Shown one piece after another: positions 19,251 to 31,200 of a DNA stretch of 64,000 bases. This DNA comes from Sternotherus odoratus (lineage: Eukaryota; Chordata; Testudines; Kinosternidae): NCBI GenBank assembly GCA_032164245.1, contig JAVMKO010000001.1, positions 162,307,434 to 162,371,433 on the forward strand. Direction: 5' to 3'. How positions within the stretch are numbered: position 1 is the first letter of the stretch; each line of letters starts with the position of its first letter. The notes beneath the pieces were generated by a model. It did not search any database. It saw only the letters and a list, made by a program, of their open reading frames with translations, and was not told the origin of the DNA. A program made the translations under genes and the position numbers.

Positions 19251-22200
19251 GGGGGTTAAGGAATGTAAAGGGGGGGGGGCTTGTTTTGCTGCAGAGTCCC
19301 TGGGAAACCGGCCCTTAGTCGCGATCTGCCTGGGGCGATTCCTCGGCTTGCGGCTTGTCGGGGCTCCTTAAAGGCGTGGGGTGCCCCAGCGCTGGGGGGA
19401 GAGAGCCCCTCGGGGAGGCTTCAGACAGTGGTTAGTGGGAAAGCCCCTGGGGACGCATTTCCCTGCGCAAACGATAGATGAAGCCAGAGCTGTCATGGAC
19501 TCTAAAGTCAAGAAGGGACCATGATGATCGTCTAGTTAGCCTGATCTCCTGCACAACGCAGGCCACAGCATCTCACCCACCCACTCCTGCAATAAACCTC
19601 TCACCTATGTGTGAGCTATTGAAGTCCTCAAATCATGGTTTAAAGACTTCAAGGTGTAGAGAATCCACCAGCAAGACTCACCAGCCAGACACCCAGAAAA
19701 TAATTCTCTGTCCTAACTCAGATTCAGTCCCATCTAATATCCCATCACAGGCCCTTGGGCATATTTACTGCAAATGGCCAAAAATCAATTCTACTAAAAT
19801 TAGCCTATCCCACCCATCATGCCATCCCCTCAATAAATTTATCAAGCTTAGTCTTGAAGCCAGATAGGTCTTTTACCCCCCCACTGCTCCCTTTGCAAGG
19901 CTGTTCCAGAACTTCACTCTTCTGATGGTTAGAAACCTTCACCTAATTTCAAGTGTAAACTTCCTGATGGCCTGTTTATATCCATTTGTTCTTGTGTCCA
20001 CACTGGTATGTGTAGGTAACAAAGTCCTGTGGCACCTTAAAGACTAACTATAAAGTTTTGAAGCATGATGCTTCAAAACTTTATAGTTAGTCTTTAAGGT
20101 GCCACAGGACTTTGTTACCTCTGCTATTCCAGACTAACACGGCTACCTCCCTGATTACTGGTATGTGATGTGTCAAGGTGAGGAAAAGTCTCCCTTGATT
20201 TTCAGATTTCAGACTGGTAGTTGTGTTATTCTGTATCAGTAAAAACAAGGAGCAGTCTTTGTGGCACCTTAGAGACTAACAAATTAATTTGGGCATAAGC
20301 TTTCATCAGGTAGAACCCCACTTCATCAGAAGCATAGAGTGGAAAATACAGGAATAGGTATAAATGCATGAAAAGATGGGAGTTGCCTTACTAAGTGTGA
20401 GGTCAGTCTGAGGAGACATCAAGGGAGGAAAAATAACTTTTGTAGTGGTAATGAGAGTGGCTCATTTCAAACAGTTGACAAGAAGGTGTGAATAACAGTA
20501 GGGGGAAATTAGGTTTTGTAATGACCCAATCACTCCCAGTCTTTATTCGGGCCTAATGTGATCGTGTCCAGTTTGCAAATTAATACCAGTTCTGCATTTT
20601 CACATTAGAGTTTGTTTTTAATGTTTTTGTTGTTGAAGAATTGGCACTTCTAGGTCTGTTATTGAGTGACCAAGGAGGTTGAAGTGTTCTACTGGTTTTT
20701 GAATGTTATAATTGCTGATATTAGATTTGTGTCCATTTATCCTTTTGCTAAGAGACTGTCTGGTTTGGCCAATGAACATGACAGAGGGACATTGCTGGAA
20801 CATATTGCTAGATGTGCCAGTGAACGAATCCCTGATGGTGTGGCTGATGTGGTTAGGTCCTATGATGGTGTCCCTTGAATAGATATGTGGACAGAGTTGG
20901 GACTGGGGTTTGTTGCAGGGTTTGGTTGCTGGGTTGGTGTTTTTGTTGTGTAGTGTGTGGTTGTTGGTGAGTGTTTTAGTTTCGGGGGCTGTCTATAAGC
21001 GAGGACTGGCGCATGTCTCAAGGTCTGAGAGAGTGAGGGATCGTCCTTCAGTTCATGCCTAGGGGAAATCCTTTGGAGGGAGGGCAGGGAGATATATATT
21101 CTGGGGACATCGCTTGCCTTTATTTTTATTTTCAAACTTAATTGCTCGTTTTAAAATGTGTTATTGTATTTCATATACTCTATGGTCAGTTCTCTTCTCC
21201 TAAAATGCCTTGACACTTGCTAATTCATAAAAATGCTAAGTTTATATACACTTTGATGATACAGAGTGCTTGTATCTGGGGACTGGATTTTTGCTGCTCT
21301 AAAACTATGGTAGAACCAGGTGTTGTGTGGTAGAGAGGTTATTTATGAAAGTCTCCAGGTTGGAAAACTCTTTTTTGATGTTTTTCTGTTTGCTGTACAG
21401 GATGCTGATCAGGTGGTTCCTCAGTTAATTTGATAGTGTCTGGCATAATCTCTCACTGTGGTCTGTACAGTATGTGGATAGCAATGGATTTTTCACCTAC
21501 AGTCCATTTGGTTTGATGTCCATCTGTTTGCATTTGGAGAGAAAGATATCTGTACATGTGCAAGTTTTTTAATGAGGTTGATGGAATTCCACTCTATACA
21601 GCTAAATGCAGTGCCTTGCATGATGTCAAGAATCAGAGAGGTAGCCGTGATCTGCAGATCCAGACTAACACAGCTACCTCTCTGATTCTTCTGGTAGATA
21701 GGCCTTTTCTCCTTTCTAAGTTTTATTTGTTTAAGTTGCTAAGCTATCTATCTCTTTTGAATTTCAACTTGTCTGTAAAGATTTTACTAATTGAAGTAAG
21801 TCATTTTTACTTGTGATATGTCACTGTGCTGCCGCCTGGTTATCTCAACATCAGGGGCAGAAACCCCCGTTGCAATTCTTGCATTGCTGCTCGCTGTTCC
21901 AGTATCCTCATGGGTAGAGATAGAACAGGGATTGGCAGCCTTGGCACGTGGCCCCTCTTCCCTCCCCTCCCCCCAGCGCCACGCCACTTCCCGCAGTCCC
22001 CATTGGACCGGAGTGGCAAACCACGGCGAGTGGGAGCTGTGATCGGCCGAACCTGTGGACATGGCAAGTAAACAAACCGGCTGGGCCCACCAAAAGTGCT
22101 TACCCTGCGGGGCTGCGTGCCAAGGTTGCGGATCTGTGGACTAAAAAGTGAGAGGCGTGTATTATAGTTTGCCTGCCAGCTATCCCATGCTTCCCAGATG

Positions 22201-25200
22201 TAATTTTGCTTTATAAAAAATGCCAGCACGCTAAGTGTCAGATACATTTTGAGACACAAAACTATGTTCTGATATTCAAATTGGAAGAAGAAATCAACGA
22301 GATTTAAATGTTGGAAGGAACTAGTTGATCTGACATTTTGAGTGTGTAGCAATACTTGAATAATATGTAACATCATATGGTGACTCAGATGAATGCAAAA
22401 CAGTTGCACAAAAGGGCCATTTAAAATGGTGTTTGTCTTGCCTATGAAATTCATTGTTCCGTTTTATACTTAGCTGTGTTTTCTGTGCTGTGAGTGTATT
22501 TTTGTTTTAACTGTGTCTCATTGTGTGGGAGTGGGGACCCTCATCTGGTTCAATAAATGACTGGCAAACTTATTTGCATTTATTAATTTGGGATGTTTTT
22601 AACCCAGATGACTTGCAGTTGCATTCTTCACAGTTTCAGACTAGTAAACAAAACCAATAAAATACTCTTTGAATTTAGATTTAAGATTAGCAGCCATGTT
22701 AGTCTGTATCCGTAAATAAGAAGAGGAAGAATTTGTAGCACCTTAGAGACAAACCAGTTTATTTCAGCATAAGCTTTCGTGGGCTATAGCCCACTTCATC
22801 GGATGCATAGAATGGAACAGAAGAAAGATGCATTTATACACACAGAAAGGAAAAAAAAAAGTTGTACATTAGCATACCAATTTGAAGAGGCTTTTTAATA
22901 TGGATGGGCCATTATCAGCAGGAGAAAAAAATACCTTTTGAAATGGATTTCTGTGTCTGGCAGTAGATAACACCTATTGAAGGTAAATGAACTAGGGAAA
23001 TGCAATCAATTAGTTGTAATGAGAGAACCATTCGCAAGTTCTGTTTAGCCTTTGGTTTATTGTGTTCTGTTTTGAAACAGAAAAACTTCCAAAACAGACT
23101 CCAACGAGAAACTGGAATTAATTTTCAATTTTTTTAAAAAAATTATTTTTTGCTTTCTGTGTGTATAAATGCATCTTACTTCTGTTCCACTCTATGCATC
23201 CGATGAAGTGGGCTATAGCCCATGAAAGCTTATGCTGAAATAAACTGGTTGGTCTCTAAGGTGCTACAAAGTCTTCCTCTTATTTTTGAAATTAGAGGAA
23301 GTTTCGTATAGGTCAGGGGTCTCAAACTCAAATGACCATGAGGGCCGCATGAGGACTAGTGCACTGGCCCGAGGGCCGCACCACTGACACACACACATAC
23401 CCTCGCTCCCCCGGCTCTGCCCCCACTCCACCCCTTGCATGAGGACTAGTGCACTGGGCCGCACCACTGACACACACCCTGCCCTCGCTGCCCCGGCTCC
23501 GCCCCCACTCCACCCCTTCCAAGAGGTCCCACCCCTGCCCCACCTCCTCCTCTGAGCACGCAGCTCCCCATTCCCTCCTGGAAAGCACTAGGCACCACCA
23601 ACAGCTGTTTGGCAAACAAAGCAAGAGCAATATAGGAAGTCCAGAGCTAGAAACACGCGCGGCCCAGCCAGGCAGCAGAGAAGCCTCCACTTCTGGCCCC
23701 TCCATCCTGCAAACTGCTATGGGGGGACCGGGGAGGAAGGGGGGCGCCAGGAAGCTTGGCGGGCCGCAGGGAAGGGCTCGGCGGGCCGCATGTGGCCCCC
23801 GGGCTGCATATTTGAGACCCCTGCTATAGGTGATCATTTTTTTTTATTTTTGGTTATTTTTTGTTTTATGTGTAAGTTATCCAATACTAAAATTTGAATA
23901 ACCATAATTAAGTGCCACAGTAATTGAGACCTGGGATAATACAATGAAGCTGCTTTTAAAATATAAACCAAAGAAAGCAAGGTACTGGACTTCACTGTGT
24001 AATGTGGCCCTATTATGGTCTTTTCCTGTATCTCCAGTAAATATACATAATGTAAAGCAGATTCACCTTTTATTCCAAAACATGTATTATGCTAGTCTAA
24101 ATAAAATGGTAAGGAAGAGTCCTTACAAAATTGATTGTACAGTCTGAGAAATCAATTTGTTTTTTCAGTTAGATGATTAAATTCAGTCATCTGAGCTGGG
24201 TATTTTCCTTTACAGTGTTCCACGGAAATAGTTCCATTTTGCAGTAATTTGCCATTTGGCATATGCCCCCTTAGCTTGGTATGCAGTTGCAAAATTGTAG
24301 TTTAAAACAGTATTTTTTTGTGTGTGTGAGCAGTTAGATACATGAATAATTGCTATTGAAACCTTGTTACAATGTTTAAATATGGATAAATTCTATTCTG
24401 AGAGAACATAAAAAGCAAAAAATGAAATTTGACTATTATGTTTAGGGTTGTAAGAATTAGATTTTTATCAGTAAATGTCAAACATTGATTTCAGCATATA
24501 AACACAAATCAACAAAAAATATTTCCCTCAATAATAATTGAAATTTACAGATAGGCAAAGTAGGGGAAATGCTGTTTGAGAAATTATTAAAGTTTCATTT
24601 GAGGATACCGTATTTTTCGGCATATAAGACGCCTTTTTAACCCCCCAAAATAATCTCAAAATTAGGGGGGGCGTCTTATACGCCGAATATATGAAACACT
24701 CACCGGGCAGCTGGAGCTGGGGCGGCTGCAGGTGACCCGGCGGGCGGGGCGGCGCTTCCCCCCCCCCCCCCCCGAGCCCACCCGCATGTGTTCGGGGCCG
24801 GCGGGGAACGAGAGCAGCTCGGGCCCCGGGGCCCCTGGGAGCGCCCGCCCGCGCGGCGGGGACGGGAGAGCGGCGCGCTCCCAGCAGCCCGCCCGTGCGG
24901 CGGGGACGGGAGAGCGAGGCGCTTTTTGTGTGTGGTGGTGGGTTTTTTTTTGTTTTTTTTTGTCCGGCTTTTTTATTTAAAAACTCGGGGGCGTCTTATA
25001 CGCCGGAGCATCCTATAGGGCGAAAAATACGGTATTTACTTTGTATATTTTTGGTGTGATGTTGACAGTTTGTGTTTTTACAGTTTTAAAGTTTATCAGC
25101 TTTAACTTTTTGACTCTCAATGTCTGTCATTAAATAATTGTCTGACATCCGTCACTCATAATTTTCTGTAATTATGAAAATTTAAATTGATGAACATTGA

Positions 25201-28200
25201 AAAAAATCTTTAAATCTATATTATCCTTGAAATTTTCAAAAAATAAAAGTTGAACTCTGCCTGATTGTTGCATAGATTTCTGACTCCTGAATTTCCATTG
25301 TGTGCCACTGCCTAAATCTAACTACACTTCGAGGGATTGCTTCTCAAAGGCGATTATTTTGCTTCACAATCAAGTTCATGATCTGTCTGATATAAAGAAC
25401 TAGAATTTGACTGTTCTGTTTTGATCGATTTGCTGCCAGGTGATATAATGTTGGAGTGCTTACTTCAAACCTAAACTCAACCTTAACTATTACCCAAAAA
25501 CCTCTTATCTTTTTTTTTTTTTTTTTTTTTTTACTCTTGCATTCACTTATTCATATTTAATTATAATATCTTTAGAGTTTTCAATGGTGAACATGGGGAG
25601 TTACTTTGAGGAAAACAATAAATCTTTAATTGTATGTGGACTATATCAGAAGTTTCTGAAGTCCAGAAACAAATAAATTGTTCCTTCCTTTGTAAATGCT
25701 TCTTTTTCTGAGAGAACAGTTATTTTAAAATGACACCAAATGTGGATCTGACATATTACGAACATATAGAAAGTCAGGATTTCCTGTCTGCATCATCTTG
25801 CAATCTAAATTAAATTGAACTCTCTTTGGACATTCATTGCTTTTTCAAGAAGATTTAAATACTGGAGGATTAGGATTATATTTTAACAACCTTGTATTTG
25901 TTTTTAAAAAGAAAATGCTAAACAAAAAATGATCAGTTCCCTGAAAATGAAAAGGTTGTTATAATTAAGTACTGCAGATTTAAATGGAAATTATTTCAAT
26001 TTAAAGCATTTTAAATCAAGTGGAAAGTCTTGATTTAAATAATTGATTTTTTTAAATCAGCTTTTCCATTTGTTATTCAGTTGTTTTCTAAAAAAAGGTG
26101 CATTCTCATTGGTTGATATAACCATTAAAACATGTTGATTTATACCTAAATAATTTTTACATTCGATTTGGTACATCTTTTTGCTTTCTAGTTAGAACGG
26201 TGGTTTTCAAACTGCAGGTCTCAACCCCGTACTGAGTTGCAGATTGTAAGACACTGGGTTGCGGCAGCTCTAGTCAGCACTGCCGATCAGACCATTAAAA
26301 GTCCTCTTGGCAATGCTGCCCGGCTAAGGCAGGCTAGTCCCTACCTGTTCTGACACCGCGGTGTGCCCCGGAATCTGCCAGCAGCAGGTCTGGCTTCTAG
26401 GCAGGGGGCACATGAGGCTCTGTGTGCTGCCTCCGCCCTAAGCACTGGCTCCACACTGGGGAGGGGGGGGAGGAAGACAGTGCCTGCGTGTGACAGCCAT
26501 GCAGAACTGTTTGCGCGCCACCGCCTAGGAGCCAGACCTGCTACTGGCTGCTTCCTGGGTGCAATGCAGTCCATGGTGCTAAGACAAGCAGGAAGCCTGC
26601 CTTAACACCACCGCTGACCGAGAGCCACCTGAGGCCTCCCGTGTCCTGCCCTCCTGAGCCCCTCCAAACCTGGAGTCCCTGCACCCCAAACTCCTCATCC
26701 TCAGTCTCACCCCAGAGCCCTGACCCCCTCCCACACCTCAATCCCCAGTCTCCCCAAACCCCTGATCTCAACTCCATCCCAGAGCTGCTCCCAGAGCCCT
26801 GACCCCCTCCCACACCTCAACACCCTGCCCCAGCCCAGAGCCTCCTCCCACACCCTGAACCTGTCATTCCCAGCCCCACCTGCAGCCCTCACCCCAACCC
26901 TCTGCCCCAGCCCTAAGCGCCTCCCACATCCCAAACCCCTCATCCCCAGCTCCGTTAGGTCATGGGCATCAATGATTTTCTTCAACAGGGTTGCCAGAAA
27001 AATGTTTGAAAACCACTGAGTTAGATTATACCCTTCTATATACATTTACTAGCGAAAATACCCGGCGTTGCTCGGGTCTGTTGGAGGTGGGGAGGGGGCA
27101 GAGAGCTGAGCGAGTGCGGGGTCCGTTGGAGGGGGGAGGGGGCAGAGAGCAAACCTGACACCCCCACCTCACCCCCCCGACCAAACCCGACACCCCTACC
27201 TACCACCACAAACAAACCCGACCCCCACACCTCACTTACCTCTCAACCAACCCCAACCCCCCTTCTCACCCCCCCAACCAAACCCAACACCCCCTGACCA
27301 ACCCCAACACCCACACCTCACCCCTCACCCACTCCGACACCTTCCCACCCCCCCCAGACCAAACCCAACACCCCCGGCTCACTTACCTCCCAACCAAACC
27401 CGACACCCCTACCTCACTTACCCTCCGACCAAACCCAACTCGGGTCCGTCGGAGGTGGGGAGGGGGCAGAGAGCTGAGCGAGTGCGGGGTCCGTTGGAGG
27501 GGGGGCAGAGAGCTGAGTGAGTGCAGGGTCCGTTGGAGGGGGGGTATTATGACATCATAACTATGTCACAGAGAACAGCAGCTGCCCAGCTGATGTGATT
27601 GGCCTTTAAATAATTTCACCCCTGGGGGGCGTCAGAGGTGAGATTTGAACAATTTTCGACTCTTACCCTGATTAGGACCCTAAGACCTTTAACTGTACCA
27701 AATTTCAAGTCTCTAGCTCTAACGGTGTGGAAGGAGTAAGTCAGGGGTGGGGAACCTCCGGCCTGGGGGCCTTATATGGCCCGCCAAAGCATTCCATCCC
27801 CTTCGCCGAATGCGGAGCCGCCCCCGCCTGGCAGCCCGGGGCGGCTCCACGCTCGGCGAAGACGCCGGGAAGTGCCTCGAGGAGCCGCCGGCCAGGGACG
27901 CGTGCAGGCCGCCAGGCGGGGGCGGCTCCCCCAGGCACTTCCCGGCCCCTTCGCCGAACGCGGAGCCGCTCCCTTCTGGCGGCCCGGGGCGGCTCCGCGC
28001 TCGTCCAAGAGGCCGGGAAGCGCCTCGGGGAGCCGCCGGCCAGGGATGCATGCGGGCCGCCAGGCGGGGGGGATGGGCTTCCTGCGGGGGGGGGGGGGGG
28101 GGGGAGGAGCGGCCCCCAAATGACATTGTAAATCTCCAAATGGCCCTTGGCAGGAAAAAGGTTCCCCACCCCTGGAGTAAGTGAACGTACATACACGCAT

Positions 28201-31200
28201 ACATACACGCATACACCATTTGACTTTTATATATATAGATTTAAGCAGTTATATAACTTAATATTTTCAGATTCTTATTAAATGTACATTTTTACTGTGT
28301 TAGAAAATGGTAAATGATATATTGCTTATTTACTAAATAATTAACATTTTGCTCATGATTTGTGTCACGCTGCATTAGAATGGTAATTGGAATTTAATTA
28401 AAGTCATAAAACAACATATACAATTTATGAAAACACCCCTAAATGTTTTGATACATAAACTTCAGTGTTTTTCCGTGAATGGGAGCGTAAGCTTTCATGG
28501 TGGTTGAAGTCCTAAATAATCATAATTTGATACCTGAGCCAATCGGAGCTGGGGTAGGGAGAAGCTATAAAACAGGAGTATGAGACCACCCAGTGCAGAT
28601 CAGTGGATGGTCCTGATGAGATATGTGATGGTGTCTCCTGGAGTCAGAGGCTGGCTCCCTATGATAACTTTGCCAGTCTGTTGAACCCAGTAGCACAGCC
28701 CCGGATCCCACACAGGATCGAGCCCTTAATACAGTACATATGTATTGTGTCATATTTATAAAGCTTGCCCTCAGAAGTTAGATGTTTTCCCCCTGATTCT
28801 TTATATAGAAAAGCAGCCCCTGTAACTCTGATTTAGAGGGGTTTTTTTTTATAGAGACTCATGGATTCAGCATATTTAGTTTTTATTTAAATGTTAAGAG
28901 ATTTGGGCCTTAATTTGTTGTCCACTTAATTCAGATTTCATTTTAAATAGGTTTATTTTTAAAAAGAAATAATTTATATATCAAAATAAAAAAATCCAAT
29001 TTAAATAAATATCTCCCCCCCCCCCCCACATCCCAAACAGTTTTTATCCACCCTGAAAATTACACCCACATTATTTGGCACAAAGCTCAGAAGACTCATA
29101 TATAGAAATGACCTCTTACAGTGTATCAACTGTCAAATTAAAGGTTTTGATTAAAATAGTCATTTCTGAGCCTACTGACTGGGACAGTCCTGCTTCTAAA
29201 AAATGGTGTTGCTTCATACCAGCAGTATGTGAACCCAGTGTCAAGAAAAAATGAAGTAGTTTCCTTCCTCTTTTGTTACTTCATTAACGGCCCAGAAAAA
29301 AATTAGAATGTGCATTTCACACCACCCGCATTCTAGAATTGGTGCCTGTCTTGTAGACTAGTTAGTTACCTCATATGGCTGGCTAAGTGAATTAGCTGGT
29401 TATAGAAGATACTCTGTCATGTGCCTCAGACCAATAGTGAACCCTAGCTGTTCAAATATTCAGGAGTTTGCATGATACCATGAGTCAAGAAAAGTTTGCT
29501 CTGTATATTTAAGCAAAGGATTCTCAGCAACCCTAGAAATATATACTGAATGGCAAATGTAACTATGCTGTGAATACCATTTAAAACTTGCTTTTCACTG
29601 TTATAACAGCAAGCTCTGCCACGGATGGCGAGTTCGTATAGTGCATGATTCCCCAGAGTCACAGTTGCCAAATTTCATGTGGTAAATAAGCACCCCCACT
29701 TTCACAATAAGCCAAAAATCAAGCGAATCCCATTTCAGAACACGGCCAAAACAAGCCAATCGCCAAAAACCCTGACACTCTGTGACTAGATCCCCCTGGC
29801 GTGCAGTCTGGGACTGTGGTGGGCCCACTGTGCCCCCCTCTCTTCCCCACCCCCGTTGCCCCTGCTTGCTGGAAGCTGATTTAAAAAAAAAAGAAGCAAC
29901 AAGCTACAAGCCCAACAAGCAAGCTACAAGCCAAAAATTAGCCAACAAGCAACTCACAAGCCAATTAAGCCAAAACCAAGCCCAATTTCTGCAATTTTTT
30001 TCTGCAGTTTTGGCATGTCTGCCCAGAGTATACTGTACTGGTGACATCAAGTGAACTGTAGTCAGGTCAAAGACATTTTTCTCCCAGTTTTCATTTTGCC
30101 CCAGTTTTTCAAGTTTAAAAAGACAACATTGCAAAATCAGGCAATATAGTAAAATTCTATAAATACCAGAGGCCTTATAGGCAAATTTTGTGATTAATGT
30201 CACCAGGAAAAATGTACTCTGTAGTTTTGCAGTGAGACTGGGCACTAAGAATTATTATTATTTATTTTAAAGAAGGGCTTCTTATGCTAATAGGCTAAAT
30301 GTTCCTGATTAATGGGACCATTTGGTATGTTACACAAAGTAATTGGAACTTCATTAAAACTGGATGGGAATTGTTTTACAACACACTGTGTACAGGTTAT
30401 ATTATACTCCCTACTGCCGTCAAAGTCCTTTGGAAAAATGCTAATTGTTAGCAAGCCTAATAGGTTTTTATAACTATTTTTTTCTCTCTCAATAATTATC
30501 CCTTAATTCTTTTGACTTGTTTTGTTAATATCTGGTTTTGAAATTTTTAATCTGTATTTCTGGTCCTCCAAGCCAAAATACCAGTAAACTACCCAGAGAA
30601 AAAAAAAATCCATTCTGATAAATAGAAAGCATCATATAAGGCCTAATTTTATGTGCAGAGGCTGGGCTTAACATGAGCTCTGTAATATACCTAGGTTTAT
30701 GTCTATTTTAATAATAAGAAAAATCATATCAACTTGAATAAAAAATGAATATTTTTTAAAAAAATCACACTTTCAAAACACAAGGCTGCCAGTCCTGTCT
30801 TAACTTTCCCTAGCTTAACTTGCCTGTATACTGTTTTCTATCTAAGGGCTAGTCTACACTGACAACTTACATTGGCTTAGCTACTTCGCACGGGGGTCTG
30901 AAAAATCCACACCCTGGAGAAATATAGTTAAACCAACCTAACTCCGCAGTGTTGAGAGCATGAGGGGCAGGTCTTCACTTAAAATGCTGCAGCAGCGCTG
31001 CTGCATTTCTTCAATGAAGACTCTATCTGTGCTGATGGAGAGCTTCTCCTGGCATAGGTACTCCACCTCCCTGAGAGGCAGTAGCTATGTCCATGAGAGA
31101 ATTCTTCCATCAACCTTGCGTGTCTACGCTAGGAGTTCAGTTTCCTTAATTGCGTTGCTCAGGGATGTGGATATTTCACACCCCTTAGTGACGTGGTTAT

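Noticed and set aside
24732..25018. Frames of 76-82 residues in GC-rich sequence
   Set aside because: Inside the TIR element 24606-25033; not conserved in form.
26363..26605. Short Ala/Arg-rich frames
   Set aside because: Inside the hAT MITE 26198-27018, with no homology recognised.
27719..28219. Frames up to 166 residues on both strands
   Set aside because: They lie inside the hAT MITE 27742-28174 and are GC-driven.
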